Positions 1 through 8,041 are shown, counted from the stretch's first letter. The stretch is 12,784 nt of DNA from Lachnospiraceae bacterium UBA7598 (GCA_002474415.1 DLQV01000197.1:1-12784); one strand, 5' to 3'. Numbers and translations are program-made. Notes: generated by a model not told the origin, from the sequence alone.

Positions 1-696
1 TTCTTCTTTTGCCATCTCACGTACCTTGGCAACATGCGGGTTGGAAGCTCCATCATCTGCCAGATCATCCTCTGCTACATTTGCCGCATAGATGGTAGGC
101 TTTGCGGTAAGAAGATTGTATCCCTTGAACCAGATCTGTGCGTCATCATCATCCGGTACCTCAAAGGTTCTTGCCATCTTTCCATCTTCCAGATGTGCCT
201 TGATTGCCTCAACGAGTTCTAACTCCTTGGCAAGTGTCTTGTCCATTCTTGCCTGCTTGGCAATCTTTGCAATTCTTCTGTCAAGAATCTCAATATCCGA
301 AAAGATCAGCTCCAGATTGATGGTCTCGATATCACGTGCCGGGTCAATGGAACCATCGACATGGATAATATTGGTATCCTCGAAACAGCGCACTACATGT
401 ACAATCGCATCCACCTCACGAATATTGGCAAGGAACTGGTTTCCAAGTCCCTCTCCTTTGCTGGCACCTTTTACAAGTCCTGCAATATCAACAAATTCGA
501 TCGTGGCAGGTGTTACTTTCTTTGTGTGATAAAGTTCTCCAAGCTTTACGATCCGCTCATCCGGGACAGAAACGATTCCGACGTTTGGGTCAATTGTGGC
601 AAATGGATAGTTTGCAGATAAGGCACCTGCTTTGGTCAGTGAGTTGAATAATGTACTTTTTCCCACGTTTGGAAGTCCGACAATACCGAGTTTCAT
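1..696 (-). CDS. ychF: YchF-family ATPase/GTPase, N-terminal part (runs off the window)
   Basis: This is the redox-regulated ATPase YchF (bacterial relative of Ola1), a translation-associated P-loop NTPase of the Obg/TRAFAC class that acts in the cytosol with the ribosome. Only the first 232 codons are present; the family is usually about 360-370 residues, so the rest of the insertion and the C-terminal TGS domain lie beyond base 1. Visible motifs are the P-loop GLPNVGKST at residues 7-15, switch [16 protein letters not shown] at 70-83, and the YchF-type G4 variant ANVAED at 205-210 in place of NKxD, which in this family relaxes guanine specificity in favour of ATP. The start at 696 has AGGAGG 11 nt upstream. 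It is separated from the neighbouring operon by a terminator and has its own likely promoter, so it is an unrelated housekeeping neighbour. Identification is firm. Confidence 0.97.
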   Translation of the reverse strand, partial: MKLGIVGLPNVGKSTLFNSLTKAGALSANYPFATIDPNVGIVSVPDERIVKLGELYHTKKVTPATIEFVDIAGLVKGASKGEGLGNQFLANIREVDAIVHVVRCFEDTNIIHVDGSIDPARDIETINLELIFSDIEILDRRIAKIAKQARMDKTLAKELELVEAIKAHLEDGKMARTFEVPDDDDAQIWFKGYNLLTAKPTIYAANVAEDDLADDGASNPHVAKVREMAKEE

Positions 697-717
697 TTTT
701 ATATATTCCTCCTAAAA

Positions 718-747
718 ATTCTTTTCTAAGGGTTTGTGTTTTGTCAA
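718..747 (-). promoter_or_regulatory. Probable sigma-A promoter of ychF
   Basis: On the minus strand a perfect TTGACA (747-742) is followed 18 nt later by AAGAAT (723-718), a 4/6 match to TATAAT, about 22 nt before the ychF start. It lies just past the terminator of the preceding operon, so ychF would need its own promoter. The -35 match is strong but the -10 is weak. An alternative TACAAT lies slightly upstream near 751-756 with a poorer -35, so the exact start of transcription is uncertain. Confidence 0.5.
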
Positions 748-755
748 ATTGTATC

Positions 756-804
756 AATAAAAAGCTCCAATATGGCAACCTTTAGATTACCACAACGGAG
801 CTTT
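756..804 (-). terminator. Rho-independent terminator after the two-gene helical-protein operon
   Basis: Read on the minus strand, AAAGCTCC (804-797) pairs with GGAGCTTT (768-761), and the sequence then continues TTATTG. Inside the loop a second short stem, TGGTAA with TTGCCA (one G-U pair), gives a two-tier hairpin with small internal bulges. It lies 26 nt past the stop codon at 830. The U tract is short (TTTTT then ATT), so efficiency may be moderate. Confidence 0.75.
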
Positions 805-829
805 AAATTCAATGTGCATCTTTGAAAAT

Positions 830-2836
830 TTAACGTCTTACAATTTCCTGCCCTGTTTTTTCAATATTCTTTTTATTTTCTTCTTTCTTTGTGTTATCCA
901 TACTTTTATTCTTTTGATAAACAATATTTTTCTTCAGTTTATCAAATGCATTTGTGTAAAGCATTTTCCCATAGGCATTTATATTTTTCAGCGGTTCTTT
1001 CCGGATCATGTCTCTGATCTGTTCCTTGTTTTCTTTTGAAAAAGTATTTCTGTCCTTTTCAAACTCCATTTCCTTTAAGATCTCAACCCCAAACTTTTCA
1101 TGTCCAAGACCAAGCTGCACCGTTGCATAATCCTCATTTTTTCCATCCAGAACATTTTTCTTATGAAGTGCAAGACCATACTCAATTCCCTTCATCATCT
1201 GGTAATCTGAGCAATAGTTTTTAAACACATCATCCTTTAACTGCCCACATTCATTTCTCGTCAAATGATACTGCGCACAAATTCCATTCTTGGCAATCGT
1301 TCCAATACGGACTGCTCCCTCAAATGCCAGAAGTTCCCGCTCCGTATTCTTAGCATCATCCGGTAATTTAAGCATACTCTTTGGAAATTTTTTTGCAACA
1401 TCCATCATTTCTTCTACACATTTTCCCAAATATGCATGTTGTGATGAAATCGGAACCTTTTTCCCCATATAAGAGCTGATTGTTTCCGATGCTGTCATGA
1501 AAATTTCTCCCATCGTCATACAGCCTTCTTTTTCAGATAATGCATCATCAAACAACTGCTTTCCCTTTTGTACACGGTCCGGATCCATTTTCTGGTCATC
1601 TGTTCCGAGAAATCCCCTGCTGATCCAGGCATCCAGTTCTTCCGGAGATGTTCCCCTCTTAACTTCCGCTGCAATCATACCTGCAAATGTTCCAATTGCG
1701 TCCCACCGAATGGCATCTACCGGCTCCTCCGGCGAATACGCTGTCCTCTCCAGTTTATGACTTTCAAAGATGTCATCTACTTCTTTTTCTGAAAACATCT
1801 GACTCAGTAAATGTGTTGTAAAATCAATGCCCTTATCATTCTCAATCAATGGTTCTATATCCGCAAATTGCTGGTTTATCTCCATATTTTTCTGAAATTG
1901 CGGATCATTGATTTTTTCCATAAATGCATGATATCTTGCCTCGCGAACATCCTCCCTTTCTTTTAACAATTCTTCATTCTGCCGCTCAATTGTCTGCTTC
2001 TGCCGCTCCTGTTCTATATAAAAATCTTCCTGTTCCCTGATCTTGTCTTTAAACATGCCAAATAAAGCGTTGAAAAATTCATAAAATTTCATTGCTGAAG
2101 AACTATGTGGGGGCATAACCGGCAATGGATTCTGTACACAATAGGAAATAAAGGTATCTCTGTTTTGATCCACGTCGACTTTAAAAAAGCCTTCTTTCCC
2201 ATTCTTCTGAATAAATACTTCGCTTTCTTTATACGCCCCGTCTGCGGTCTGCGGCAAAAGTGCATCTGCAATTTTCTGATATACTTTTGAGCGCTCTGCC
2301 GAAAAAGGACTCTTCAACAACTCTTCATCCTCTTTATTTAACAGTGGGACAAATCCTTCCATTTCATCAAACCGGTATATTTTTTTGTAATTTTCCGGTC
2401 TTGTCAGTCCTTCCATTCCTGCTTCCGGATCAAGATCCAGCTCCAGTTGTCCTATCATCTTTCGGTTTTCATCAGTAATTCCAGATTCTTTCTGCTGAAT
2501 ATTTCCGTTATTCCCGATCGGAGTCAGTCCCATTTGATTTTCTTCTTCGATGTAAAGCCGCCCCTCCTTTGCAAGTGTATATAATTCGATCAAATCAAAT
2601 TCGCTGTCATAAAAATCCGGTGCACAATCCTCGTTCATCTGAACATTGTTAATCTCAATGGTTCCATCTTCATTTTTTTCAGCACATTTGATACTCCCGC
2701 TTTGCGCGAGTGTTTTCCACAGTGTATTTGTATCTTCTGTACGAATATATCTTTTCTGTATCAGATCGTTACTAAACGATTTCCACCACTGTTTTGCTTC
2801 GGCGAAATCTCTGTCAAAATTATAATTCAAATCCAT
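830..2836 (-). CDS. Large leaderless helical protein of unknown family (668 aa)
   Basis: I do not recognise this protein. The chosen start, MDLNYNFDRD, has GGGAGG at 2850-2845 with 8-nt spacing; an in-frame ATG nine codons upstream has no comparable site. No signal peptide or membrane segment is visible, so the product is predicted cytosolic unless exported by a leaderless route. The N-terminal third (about 1-250) is acidic and mixed alpha/beta in look. Residues about 262-310 are rich in E, K, Q and R and look like a coiled coil. The remainder is helical with scattered cysteines, and the last 30 residues are Lys/Glu/Asn-rich and probably disordered. It is the second gene of a two-gene operon, 36 nt after the 739-residue protein and ahead of a terminator, so the two probably work together. 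No catalytic motif was seen. Confidence 0.9.
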   Translation of the reverse strand: MDLNYNFDRDFAEAKQWWKSFSNDLIQKRYIRTEDTNTLWKTLAQSGSIKCAEKNEDGTIEINNVQMNEDCAPDFYDSEFDLIELYTLAKEGRLYIEEENQMGLTPIGNNGNIQQKESGITDENRKMIGQLELDLDPEAGMEGLTRPENYKKIYRFDEMEGFVPLLNKEDEELLKSPFSAERSKVYQKIADALLPQTADGAYKESEVFIQKNGKEGFFKVDVDQNRDTFISYCVQNPLPVMPPHSSSAMKFYEFFNALFGMFKDKIREQEDFYIEQERQKQTIERQNEELLKEREDVREARYHAFMEKINDPQFQKNMEINQQFADIEPLIENDKGIDFTTHLLSQMFSEKEVDDIFESHKLERTAYSPEEPVDAIRWDAIGTFAGMIAAEVKRGTSPEELDAWISRGFLGTDDQKMDPDRVQKGKQLFDDALSEKEGCMTMGEIFMTASETISSYMGKKVPISSQHAYLGKCVEEMMDVAKKFPKSMLKLPDDAKNTERELLAFEGAVRIGTIAKNGICAQYHLTRNECGQLKDDVFKNYCSDYQMMKGIEYGLALHKKNVLDGKNEDYATVQLGLGHEKFGVEILKEMEFEKDRNTFSKENKEQIRDMIRKEPLKNINAYGKMLYTNAFDKLKKNIVYQKNKSMDNTKKEENKKNIEKTGQEIVRR

Positions 2837-2844
2837 TGTGCTAT

Positions 2845-2850
2845 CCTCCC
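2845..2850 (-). promoter_or_regulatory. Ribosome binding site deciding the start at 2836
   Basis: GGGAGG lies 8 nt upstream of the ATG at 2836. It falls between that ATG and the more upstream in-frame ATG near 2863, which supports the shorter 668-residue product. Confidence 0.8.
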
Positions 2851-2872
2851 TCTGGTATTTCACCTGCTATAC

Positions 2873-5092
2873 TTACAGGCTTCGTCCTGTCTGCTTCTTT
2901 TCCGGTTCCAATGCTTTTTCCTGTCTGCTGTTATAAGCCTTTTTTGCCTGTGCCGTGTTCTTTTTTGCAATCTCCCGACAATCCTGTAACACCTGCATCC
3001 GTTTCTCTTTCCCACCAAAAACAGTTTCCTTATTATTTACGATGTCTTTTGCTGTCGCTTTTGCTGCTTTCTGAAGCAGAATGGAACGGATGGTCATATC
3101 CTGTGCATACTGTTTCATCACAGTAAGCTCCTCGTCGTTGTCCTTTTTTGCTATCATATACGCCGAATATAAATCTCCGGCAGATTCCATTTTCTTCTCC
3201 TGTAACTGTGGTGCAATAAATTTGGCTGCTCTCTTCGCTTTTTTTAAGGCATTTTCTTTTATTTTCGTCTTTTCTGTCGTGCTGTCCTTTTTCGCTTTAT
3301 CATAATATTCTTCTGCGGACATAAATGCAGTTGCCACCGCACAGCGTTCATCGTCATTCAGCAGGGTATTGTCCGGATTTTCTACCCCCAACACTTCTTT
3401 CCGTGTAAACCTTGTGATGTTTTCCTGATGCAGCTTTGCCTTTGTTCCATCTGCGGCCTGCCGTGGGGCGCGGATAAAATCAAACATCTCTGCCATCTGG
3501 TAATAGCTGTCCTTTTGCTCCAGCATCTCACTGATGGTATTGCGGATTTCCCTTGCAGCCGCCAGACGTTCCTTACCGTGTCCGGTTGCCGGTTTGGCTG
3601 CTTTTCTTAAAATATATTCATTGGCGTTTTCATAAACCGCCTGCATTTTCTGTGTAATATCATCCGGATCTGCTTTCACCGCTTCCTCAAGTGAAGCTTT
3701 GAGTTTTTTAAATTCTTCGGAACTCTTAAGGTATGCCGGGTCTGCATCCTTTAATTTTTCAAACAGCATCCCCACTGCATCTTTTTTTGGAATTTCGTTT
3801 ACTTCTTTTAATTTCTCCTGTTCCTTCGCTTCCAGTGAATACTTGCCGATGATCTGCAATTGCTCATTATGGATCATTTGTTTTTCAATCTTGGACGTTG
3901 TCTCGTTGTATTTCTCTCCCAACTGCATCATCTGCACTCGATCGTCCTCTTGTAATACTCCAAGATAAAGATCTGCCTTTTCTACTTTTGCCTCTGGGTT
4001 ACTCACATACTTAAACATCTCTTTATAAGTATCATTCCATGCTAAACCCATGACATCAATTTTTGCCTGCTGTTTCATGCCATCCAACTCTTCCAATTTT
4101 GCTTTTGGAATTTCCTCTAATGGTATGTCTTCAAGCTTCCGTTGATCATCGGCTGGGTTATATGAATCATCTGCCTTACAAGCCCGATCTGACTCAAACT
4201 GTAAAATATATTCCATGATCGTAACGGACTCTGCCTTCCTGAACAGGACGGCATACGTGTCCCCACAAACCTTGCTTGTATCCTTATTTTTATCCACAAT
4301 CTGAAACAGGTCAGCATATTCCCCTGCAACCATTCTATTGTATGCATAATCTTCAAAACTGTTAATATCATTCAGGTCTAACGGTCTGAATTTTCTTTTG
4401 TCAAAGGCATTTTCCGCTGTTTTCAAAAGTTTTCCCATTTCTTCTTCCCGTTCTTCGGCACTGAGTCCGCTGTTCGCATCAATGACCCTTTTTAACCGGT
4501 CTACCGTTTCCTTTTTTTCTTCTGTCCTGCTTTCGGGATCTAACACTTCTTCCTCAGTCAGCCCCTGTGCATAAAGGAGAAGCCGTACAAATCCTCCTCT
4601 TTCTCTTGTATCGTCACCATTAAAATTCAAATATACATGGTTTCCATTCATCCAAAAATCTTGATCTTCTGCGAAAAATTGTTCTGCTGAAGGATCTGTC
4701 GTTTTCCTCGCCTGTCCTTCTGCTCTTGTAAACATACGGACTCCATTTTTAAAACGTTTTTCTTCATAACGCTTCCAGAATGCCTCCGTTTCTTTTTTCC
4801 GCTCCTCAGTTGCTCGATCCGGATAAATCGGGAATACCGGTGCCCACGGGTCGTTCCACTTAATGCGGGCAACATTTTTTGTGCTTGTCTCTGATAATGC
4901 TTCTCTCATATCAGTACACAGCTGATCCAACTTCTGCTCATCCAGCTGCGTCCAGTCTTTTCCCATCATATAGTTGTGTCCGTCCACATAAAGGTTCGAT
5001 GCCACACGGGTAATCTGGTCGAAATCTCCCTCTTTACACTGCATTCCTGTAATCTCTGATAAATATGCCAAATTTTCTTTTAATCCTGCCAT
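2873..5092 (-). CDS. Large leaderless helical protein of unknown family (739 aa)
   Basis: I do not recognise this protein. The start MAGLKENLAY is chosen because GGGAG at 5105-5101 sits 8 nt upstream; an ATG two codons earlier would be only 2 nt from the site. It has no signal peptide or membrane span. The composition is strongly charged and helical (long E/K/A/D stretches), with aromatic-rich islands such as DFWMNGNHVYLNFNGDD at roughly residues 140-160. A segment near residue 500 carries the basic motif GHGKERLAAAREI, and the C-terminal 200 residues are Lys/Ala-rich helices. It is the first gene behind promoter A, with a short leader of roughly 30 nt. The size, lack of leader and pairing with a second large orphan suggest a scaffold, a structural protein or a leaderless secreted substrate; this is inference only. 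Confidence 0.9.
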   Translation of the reverse strand: MAGLKENLAYLSEITGMQCKEGDFDQITRVASNLYVDGHNYMMGKDWTQLDEQKLDQLCTDMREALSETSTKNVARIKWNDPWAPVFPIYPDRATEERKKETEAFWKRYEEKRFKNGVRMFTRAEGQARKTTDPSAEQFFAEDQDFWMNGNHVYLNFNGDDTRERGGFVRLLLYAQGLTEEEVLDPESRTEEKKETVDRLKRVIDANSGLSAEEREEEMGKLLKTAENAFDKRKFRPLDLNDINSFEDYAYNRMVAGEYADLFQIVDKNKDTSKVCGDTYAVLFRKAESVTIMEYILQFESDRACKADDSYNPADDQRKLEDIPLEEIPKAKLEELDGMKQQAKIDVMGLAWNDTYKEMFKYVSNPEAKVEKADLYLGVLQEDDRVQMMQLGEKYNETTSKIEKQMIHNEQLQIIGKYSLEAKEQEKLKEVNEIPKKDAVGMLFEKLKDADPAYLKSSEEFKKLKASLEEAVKADPDDITQKMQAVYENANEYILRKAAKPATGHGKERLAAAREIRNTISEMLEQKDSYYQMAEMFDFIRAPRQAADGTKAKLHQENITRFTRKEVLGVENPDNTLLNDDERCAVATAFMSAEEYYDKAKKDSTTEKTKIKENALKKAKRAAKFIAPQLQEKKMESAGDLYSAYMIAKKDNDEELTVMKQYAQDMTIRSILLQKAAKATAKDIVNNKETVFGGKEKRMQVLQDCREIAKKNTAQAKKAYNSRQEKALEPEKKQTGRSL

Positions 5093-5100
5093 AATCATTT

Positions 5101-5105
5101 CTCCC
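5101..5105 (-). promoter_or_regulatory. Ribosome binding site deciding the start at 5092
   Basis: GGGAG is spaced 8 nt from the ATG at 5092 and only 2 nt from the ATG at 5098, so the downstream ATG is the functional start. Confidence 0.75.
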
Positions 5106-5132
5106 TGTCCTGTATGTTTGTTTTATGTCTGC

Positions 5133-5169
5133 ATTATACACTTGCAGATGAGACAAAAGTGAGACAAAA
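5133..5169 (-). promoter_or_regulatory. Promoter A: direct-repeat activator box plus TATAAT
   Basis: On the minus strand two copies of TTTTGTCTCA (5169-5160 and 5158-5149) repeat with an 11-bp period. They are followed by exactly 10 bp and then a perfect TATAAT (5138-5133). The place where a -35 element should be reads CACTTT, far from TTGACA, and is covered by the repeats. The same 20-bp box with the same spacing occurs at promoter B, 1.6 kb away. Repeats one helical turn apart next to the -35 are typical of OmpR/PhoB-family response regulators; the GTCTCA-N5-GTCTCA form resembles the CiaR layout (TTTAAG-N5-TTTAAG) of streptococci. The regulator itself is not in the window. Transcription should start about 30-35 nt before the gene at 5092. 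Confidence 0.8.
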
Positions 5170-5202
5170 ATGCCGCAGGTGCTGATGCACCCACGGCATT
5201 TT
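5167..5202 (-). terminator. Strong rho-independent terminator after the secreted-protein gene
   Basis: In minus-strand RNA a 16-bp stem (14 Watson-Crick and two G-U pairs) closes on the tetraloop AUCA and runs straight into UUUUU. The arms are 5202-5187 and 5182-5167. In plus-strand RNA the two wobbles become mismatches, so the element is built for minus-strand transcription. It begins 9 nt past the stop codon of the secreted protein. Its 3' arm and U tract overlap the distal copy of the activator repeat of promoter A. Confidence 0.92.
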
Positions 5203-5211
5203 ATTGTTTAT

Positions 5212-6003
5212 CTATTCGTTCACTTTCTGGATTTCTCCGGTTGCAATGTCGTAGACATATTCGACAACCGTATCCGCTTCACTGTCAAATTCAGCAAATA
5301 TAATGTTCTCTGCATTGAATTCTGTTACGTAGACACTTCCATATTTAAAATCTACACTTCTGGAAAACAGTAAGTTTTTGTTCTGTCCTTTCAGATCACA
5401 GGAATAGACTTTCATGGATTTCAGATCATGATTTTTGTTTGCATAGGATGCAAAGTAAATTTTCCCATCACAGATTTTCATACCGGAAATCTCTTTTCCA
5501 ATGGTATTTACTTTCTTGATACTGTCTCCATTGGCTTTATAAATCCATGCTTCATATGGAGTCTGATCACTTGGCATATATCCGTTTGCAATCATATAAT
5601 CTCCATATGCATCCTGAATCAGTAATTCTTTTTTGACTTTTTTAAGTTTCTTTGTCGTCTTATTATATATATAAACATCTGAGTTGAAATGATCCATATG
5701 GTTTAAATAAATCTTATTTCCGATCACATTTGCGATTGTATAATAATTTTCATTTTCATCTGACAAATCTGCTTTCAGCTTCTTTAATACGGTCTCTTTA
5801 CCGCTCTTGATATTCTTTTCGCAGAGCTTTGTCCGTGCCTTGTTCATATAAACCTTTGTGACACCATTGGACCAGATCTCGCGATAGTCTTTTGTGTAAC
5901 TTCTCTGGTATACATTGGTCTTTGTCTTTGCCTCTGCGACCGTACCGGATAATACAAAGCAACATACCAGTGCGGCACAGATCGTTGCTATAAATTTTTT
6001 CAT
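5212..6003 (-). CDS. Secreted protein with propeller-like repeats, DUF5050-like
   Basis: The 263-residue product begins with a clear signal peptide: MKK, a hydrophobic core to about residue 22, and a likely signal peptidase I cut after the AEA at residues 23-25. There is no convincing lipobox, so it is probably released or wall-associated rather than a lipoprotein. The mature part has repeating units of the form G-x-K-I-Y-(F/L) ... Y-x-Y/C-(N/D)-x-x-(T/G)-(K)-x-L, for example near NKIYLNHMD and GKIYFASYA. This is the pattern of beta-propeller blades in DUF5050/TolB-like proteins; with about 238 mature residues it would hold only a partial propeller. The start has GGGAGG with 8-nt spacing. It follows the DUF975 gene by 21 nt and ends at a strong terminator, so both genes share promoter B. 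The family call is tentative; the export signal is firm. Confidence 0.85.
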   Translation of the reverse strand: MKKFIATICAALVCCFVLSGTVAEAKTKTNVYQRSYTKDYREIWSNGVTKVYMNKARTKLCEKNIKSGKETVLKKLKADLSDENENYYTIANVIGNKIYLNHMDHFNSDVYIYNKTTKKLKKVKKELLIQDAYGDYMIANGYMPSDQTPYEAWIYKANGDSIKKVNTIGKEISGMKICDGKIYFASYANKNHDLKSMKVYSCDLKGQNKNLLFSRSVDFKYGSVYVTEFNAENIIFAEFDSEADTVVEYVYDIATGEIQKVNE

Positions 6004-6024
6004 TGAAACGTCCTCCCTTATGAT

Positions 6025-6717
6025 TTAGTTGTTCTTTAATGTGTTATAAAGCTGTGCATTTGTAAGGTTCTGATAAGGAGCCACATAAAATACAGATACA
6101 ATTCCAAATGTGATGACGCCAAGAATCTGCCATCCGAGGAATGATAAATCCAGCACAAATGCATTCCACTTCTGTCCGCGCATCATTTCCTTGCTCTTTG
6201 CATATACTTCACGGCTGTTCAGCCCTGGATTATCCGCAAGAATATATGGCACCATCCGGTACTCATACGATTTGATAATTCCCGGAATAATAAAAAGCAG
6301 GCTCCACAGGAAAATAAACAGTGACCGTAAAAACATGACAGCGATTGCACGGCCATATCCGTTTTTAAATCCGTAAAAGATATCTTTTACTTTTGCATCT
6401 TCTCCACTGCAGTTTAAGAAAAACTTCTGGCATCCGACTTCAAGGATGTTCCACACAAACAGCTTCAGTACAAAATGAATGATAAATGCAAACGCAAAGA
6501 TTCCTGCAACTGCAAGGAAAATCATAGCAACGGTCTCTGTACTGTAATTTGCAAATACGTCATTTAACTCATCTTTGGAACCGGATGTTGTACTTGATGC
6601 AGAACCTGCGCCGCTTCCGAGCAGAATTCCCAGAATAATACTGACAACCACTGCTTTCCAGTAATTTGCTTTCATTAAAATTTTGGCATTGGTTTTTAAT
6701 TCCCTTCGTGTCCACAT
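6025..6717 (-). CDS. DUF975 family integral membrane protein
   Basis: This 230-residue protein fits the DUF975 family of Firmicutes membrane proteins, whose function is unknown. Four hydrophobic blocks are seen at about residues 20-38, 63-90, 124-147 and 185-213. Family hallmarks are the N-terminal WTRRELKTNAK segment, the IPGIIKSYEYRMVPYILADNP loop, the SREVYAKSKEMMRGQK helix before the last span, LSFLGW, and the C-terminal PYxNLTNAQLY. The length is normal for the family. The start has AGGAGG with 9-nt spacing and lies about 35 nt from the TATAAT of promoter B. It is the first gene of a two-gene unit with a secreted protein, which suggests a role at the membrane/envelope interface, possibly under stress control. 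That role is inferred from context only. Confidence 0.92.
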   Translation of the reverse strand: MWTRRELKTNAKILMKANYWKAVVVSIILGILLGSGAGSASSTTSGSKDELNDVFANYSTETVAMIFLAVAGIFAFAFIIHFVLKLFVWNILEVGCQKFFLNCSGEDAKVKDIFYGFKNGYGRAIAVMFLRSLFIFLWSLLFIIPGIIKSYEYRMVPYILADNPGLNSREVYAKSKEMMRGQKWNAFVLDLSFLGWQILGVITFGIVSVFYVAPYQNLTNAQLYNTLKNN

Positions 6718-6751
6718 ATCTGTGTTCCTCCTTCATGTATGTGATAACGGT

Positions 6752-6788
6752 ATTATAGCATCCCATGTGAGACAAAAGTGAGACAAAT
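6752..6788 (-). promoter_or_regulatory. Promoter B: direct-repeat activator box plus TATAAT
   Basis: On the minus strand the half-sites ATTTGTCTCA (6788-6779) and TTTTGTCTCA (6777-6768) are 11 bp apart and are followed by 10 bp and a perfect TATAAT (6757-6752). The TGC immediately before it makes this an extended -10. The -35 position again reads CACTTT. The 20 bp from 6787 to 6768 are identical to those at promoter A, and the distance to the -10 is the same. The surrounding bases differ, so this is not a simple recent segmental duplication. It should drive the DUF975 and secreted-protein genes. Confidence 0.8.
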
Positions 6789-6796
6789 CCGGCATG

Positions 6797-6810
6797 AAAA
6801 AATATTTTTT
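6797..6810. other. A/T-tract palindrome upstream of promoter B
   Basis: A perfect 14-bp palindrome of six A, TA and six T lies 8 bp beyond the distal repeat of promoter B, roughly 50-60 bp upstream of the expected transcription start. Such tracts can act as UP elements for the RNA polymerase alpha subunit or bend the DNA toward a bound activator. No equivalent lies upstream of promoter A, where the terminator occupies the same place. Confidence 0.4.
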
Positions 6811-6883
6811 TACAGGACGCTGACCTGCCTCCCCCTTTGTGTTATGCAGCACTTCAGTAAATCATCTCGTTAAATTTTTCTCG

Positions 6884-8041
6884 TTAATCATACTTCTGTG
6901 GTTTTAACACCATCACACGGTCCTTCTGCTGCACCGGCGTTTTTTCCTGCTGGTGTCTGGTTTCCATTTCTACTTCTTTTTTGAGCATCTTTCGGATTTC
7001 TCCGATTTTCATACGGGTAAGTTTCTGGTAAGATTCTGACTTTTTCATTTCCTGATAGAGTTTTTCATCCCCATAGATCACTTCCACACCACCTGATGCA
7101 TTTGTTATTGCCTGGATGTTTCCAAATTGCATTGCTTCCGATGTCAGTTTTTTCTGCTCATAACTTTTTTTAAGTTCATTTGACACATAGGATCCGACCA
7201 GAAAATCCCGCAGTTCCTGCGCCGTAAAACAGTCGTTTTCGCAGGAATTGTCTTTTAATTTTTCCACACATCTGTGATACAGTGACGCAAGTTCTGTCAT
7301 ACGCCGCAATGCCTGGAATGACTGCATGACATGCTCCGTATCACACGTCTGAAATGCATTTTTAAAGCTGCGCAGTTCCGGATCTTTTGTATCATCTGTC
7401 ACGTAAAATGTCCTGACCATCTGCTCTCCGGCAAAACGGAGCAGCCGGTTATAATTCCAGTCCGGTGTCAGTGCCGCCTGTACGATCCCCTGCATGGCAT
7501 GTTTCACAAGATCGGCCATTTCTTCTGCTCTGCCACACTGGCTTTCCCTTCGCATTTTTACATATGTCTCTTTGTGCAGTGCAAGCATTTCTTTCCAGAT
7601 CCGGTCACACTCCTCAAGCGGCAGATTATCCCTGACTGCATTACCCATTGCCTCTGCCAGTTCCCCGATCTGCTCAAAATTTTCCAGACAGGCAAGCGCC
7701 GTAAACGCAGACATCCCGGAAATTACGGGCATTGTTTCAAACTGCTCCGGGCTGTATGGTTTCACCCCCGGAAGATAACACATCTCCTGTACGATATGCA
7801 TCTGATACTGTTCCTCAAGGATATGGGTATTGATATGACGTATCACACGTTTGCGCTCTTTTTCTTTTTCGGTCACACGCTCAGATTCATGTTTCTCCGC
7901 TTCCCATGTAATACTCCAGTGAGCCAGTGCATCCTCCCTTTGCTTTTCCCATTCCCTCAGCTTATTTTTTGCTGCCGGTTTTGGGTGGTTTTTCTCCCAT
8001 TGGAGCAGAAACTTTTCTTTTGCTTCATAATCGTCTTCCAT
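6884..8041 (-). CDS. Helical protein of unknown family (385 aa), last gene of the phosphatase operon
   Basis: I do not recognise this protein. It has no signal peptide or membrane segment and looks cytosolic and mostly helical. Residues 1-70 are very rich in E, K, R and W and probably form a coiled coil; about 85-330 form a helical body with several cysteines; the C-terminal tail from about 345 is basic and Gln-rich. The start at 8041 has AGGAGG with 7-nt spacing, and that site overlaps the TAG stop of the phosphatase gene, so translation of the two is probably coupled. This tight link makes it a candidate partner, substrate or localisation factor for the phosphatase; this is inference. No kinase, STAS or ATPase motif was found in it. 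No clear terminator follows; 166 bp separate it from the next gene. Confidence 0.9.
   Translation of the reverse strand: MEDDYEAKEKFLLQWEKNHPKPAAKNKLREWEKQREDALAHWSITWEAEKHESERVTEKEKERKRVIRHINTHILEEQYQMHIVQEMCYLPGVKPYSPEQFETMPVISGMSAFTALACLENFEQIGELAEAMGNAVRDNLPLEECDRIWKEMLALHKETYVKMRRESQCGRAEEMADLVKHAMQGIVQAALTPDWNYNRLLRFAGEQMVRTFYVTDDTKDPELRSFKNAFQTCDTEHVMQSFQALRRMTELASLYHRCVEKLKDNSCENDCFTAQELRDFLVGSYVSNELKKSYEQKKLTSEAMQFGNIQAITNASGGVEVIYGDEKLYQEMKKSESYQKLTRMKIGEIRKMLKKEVEMETRHQQEKTPVQQKDRVMVLKPQKYD

Noticed and set aside
590..778. 62-codon minus-strand frame across the ychF start
   Set aside because: It is a frame-shifted reading of the ychF 5' end and runs through the ychF promoter and ribosome site.
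5212..6003. Secreted protein as a lipoprotein
   Set aside because: Cysteines at 14-15 lie within the hydrophobic core and are not preceded by a normal lipobox, while an AxA cleavage site follows at 23-25.
6865..6887. Two copies of TCTCGTTAA 14 bp apart around the stop of the 385-residue gene
   Set aside because: Short and partly within the coding end; no promoter or known site is associated with it, so chance is a sufficient explanation.
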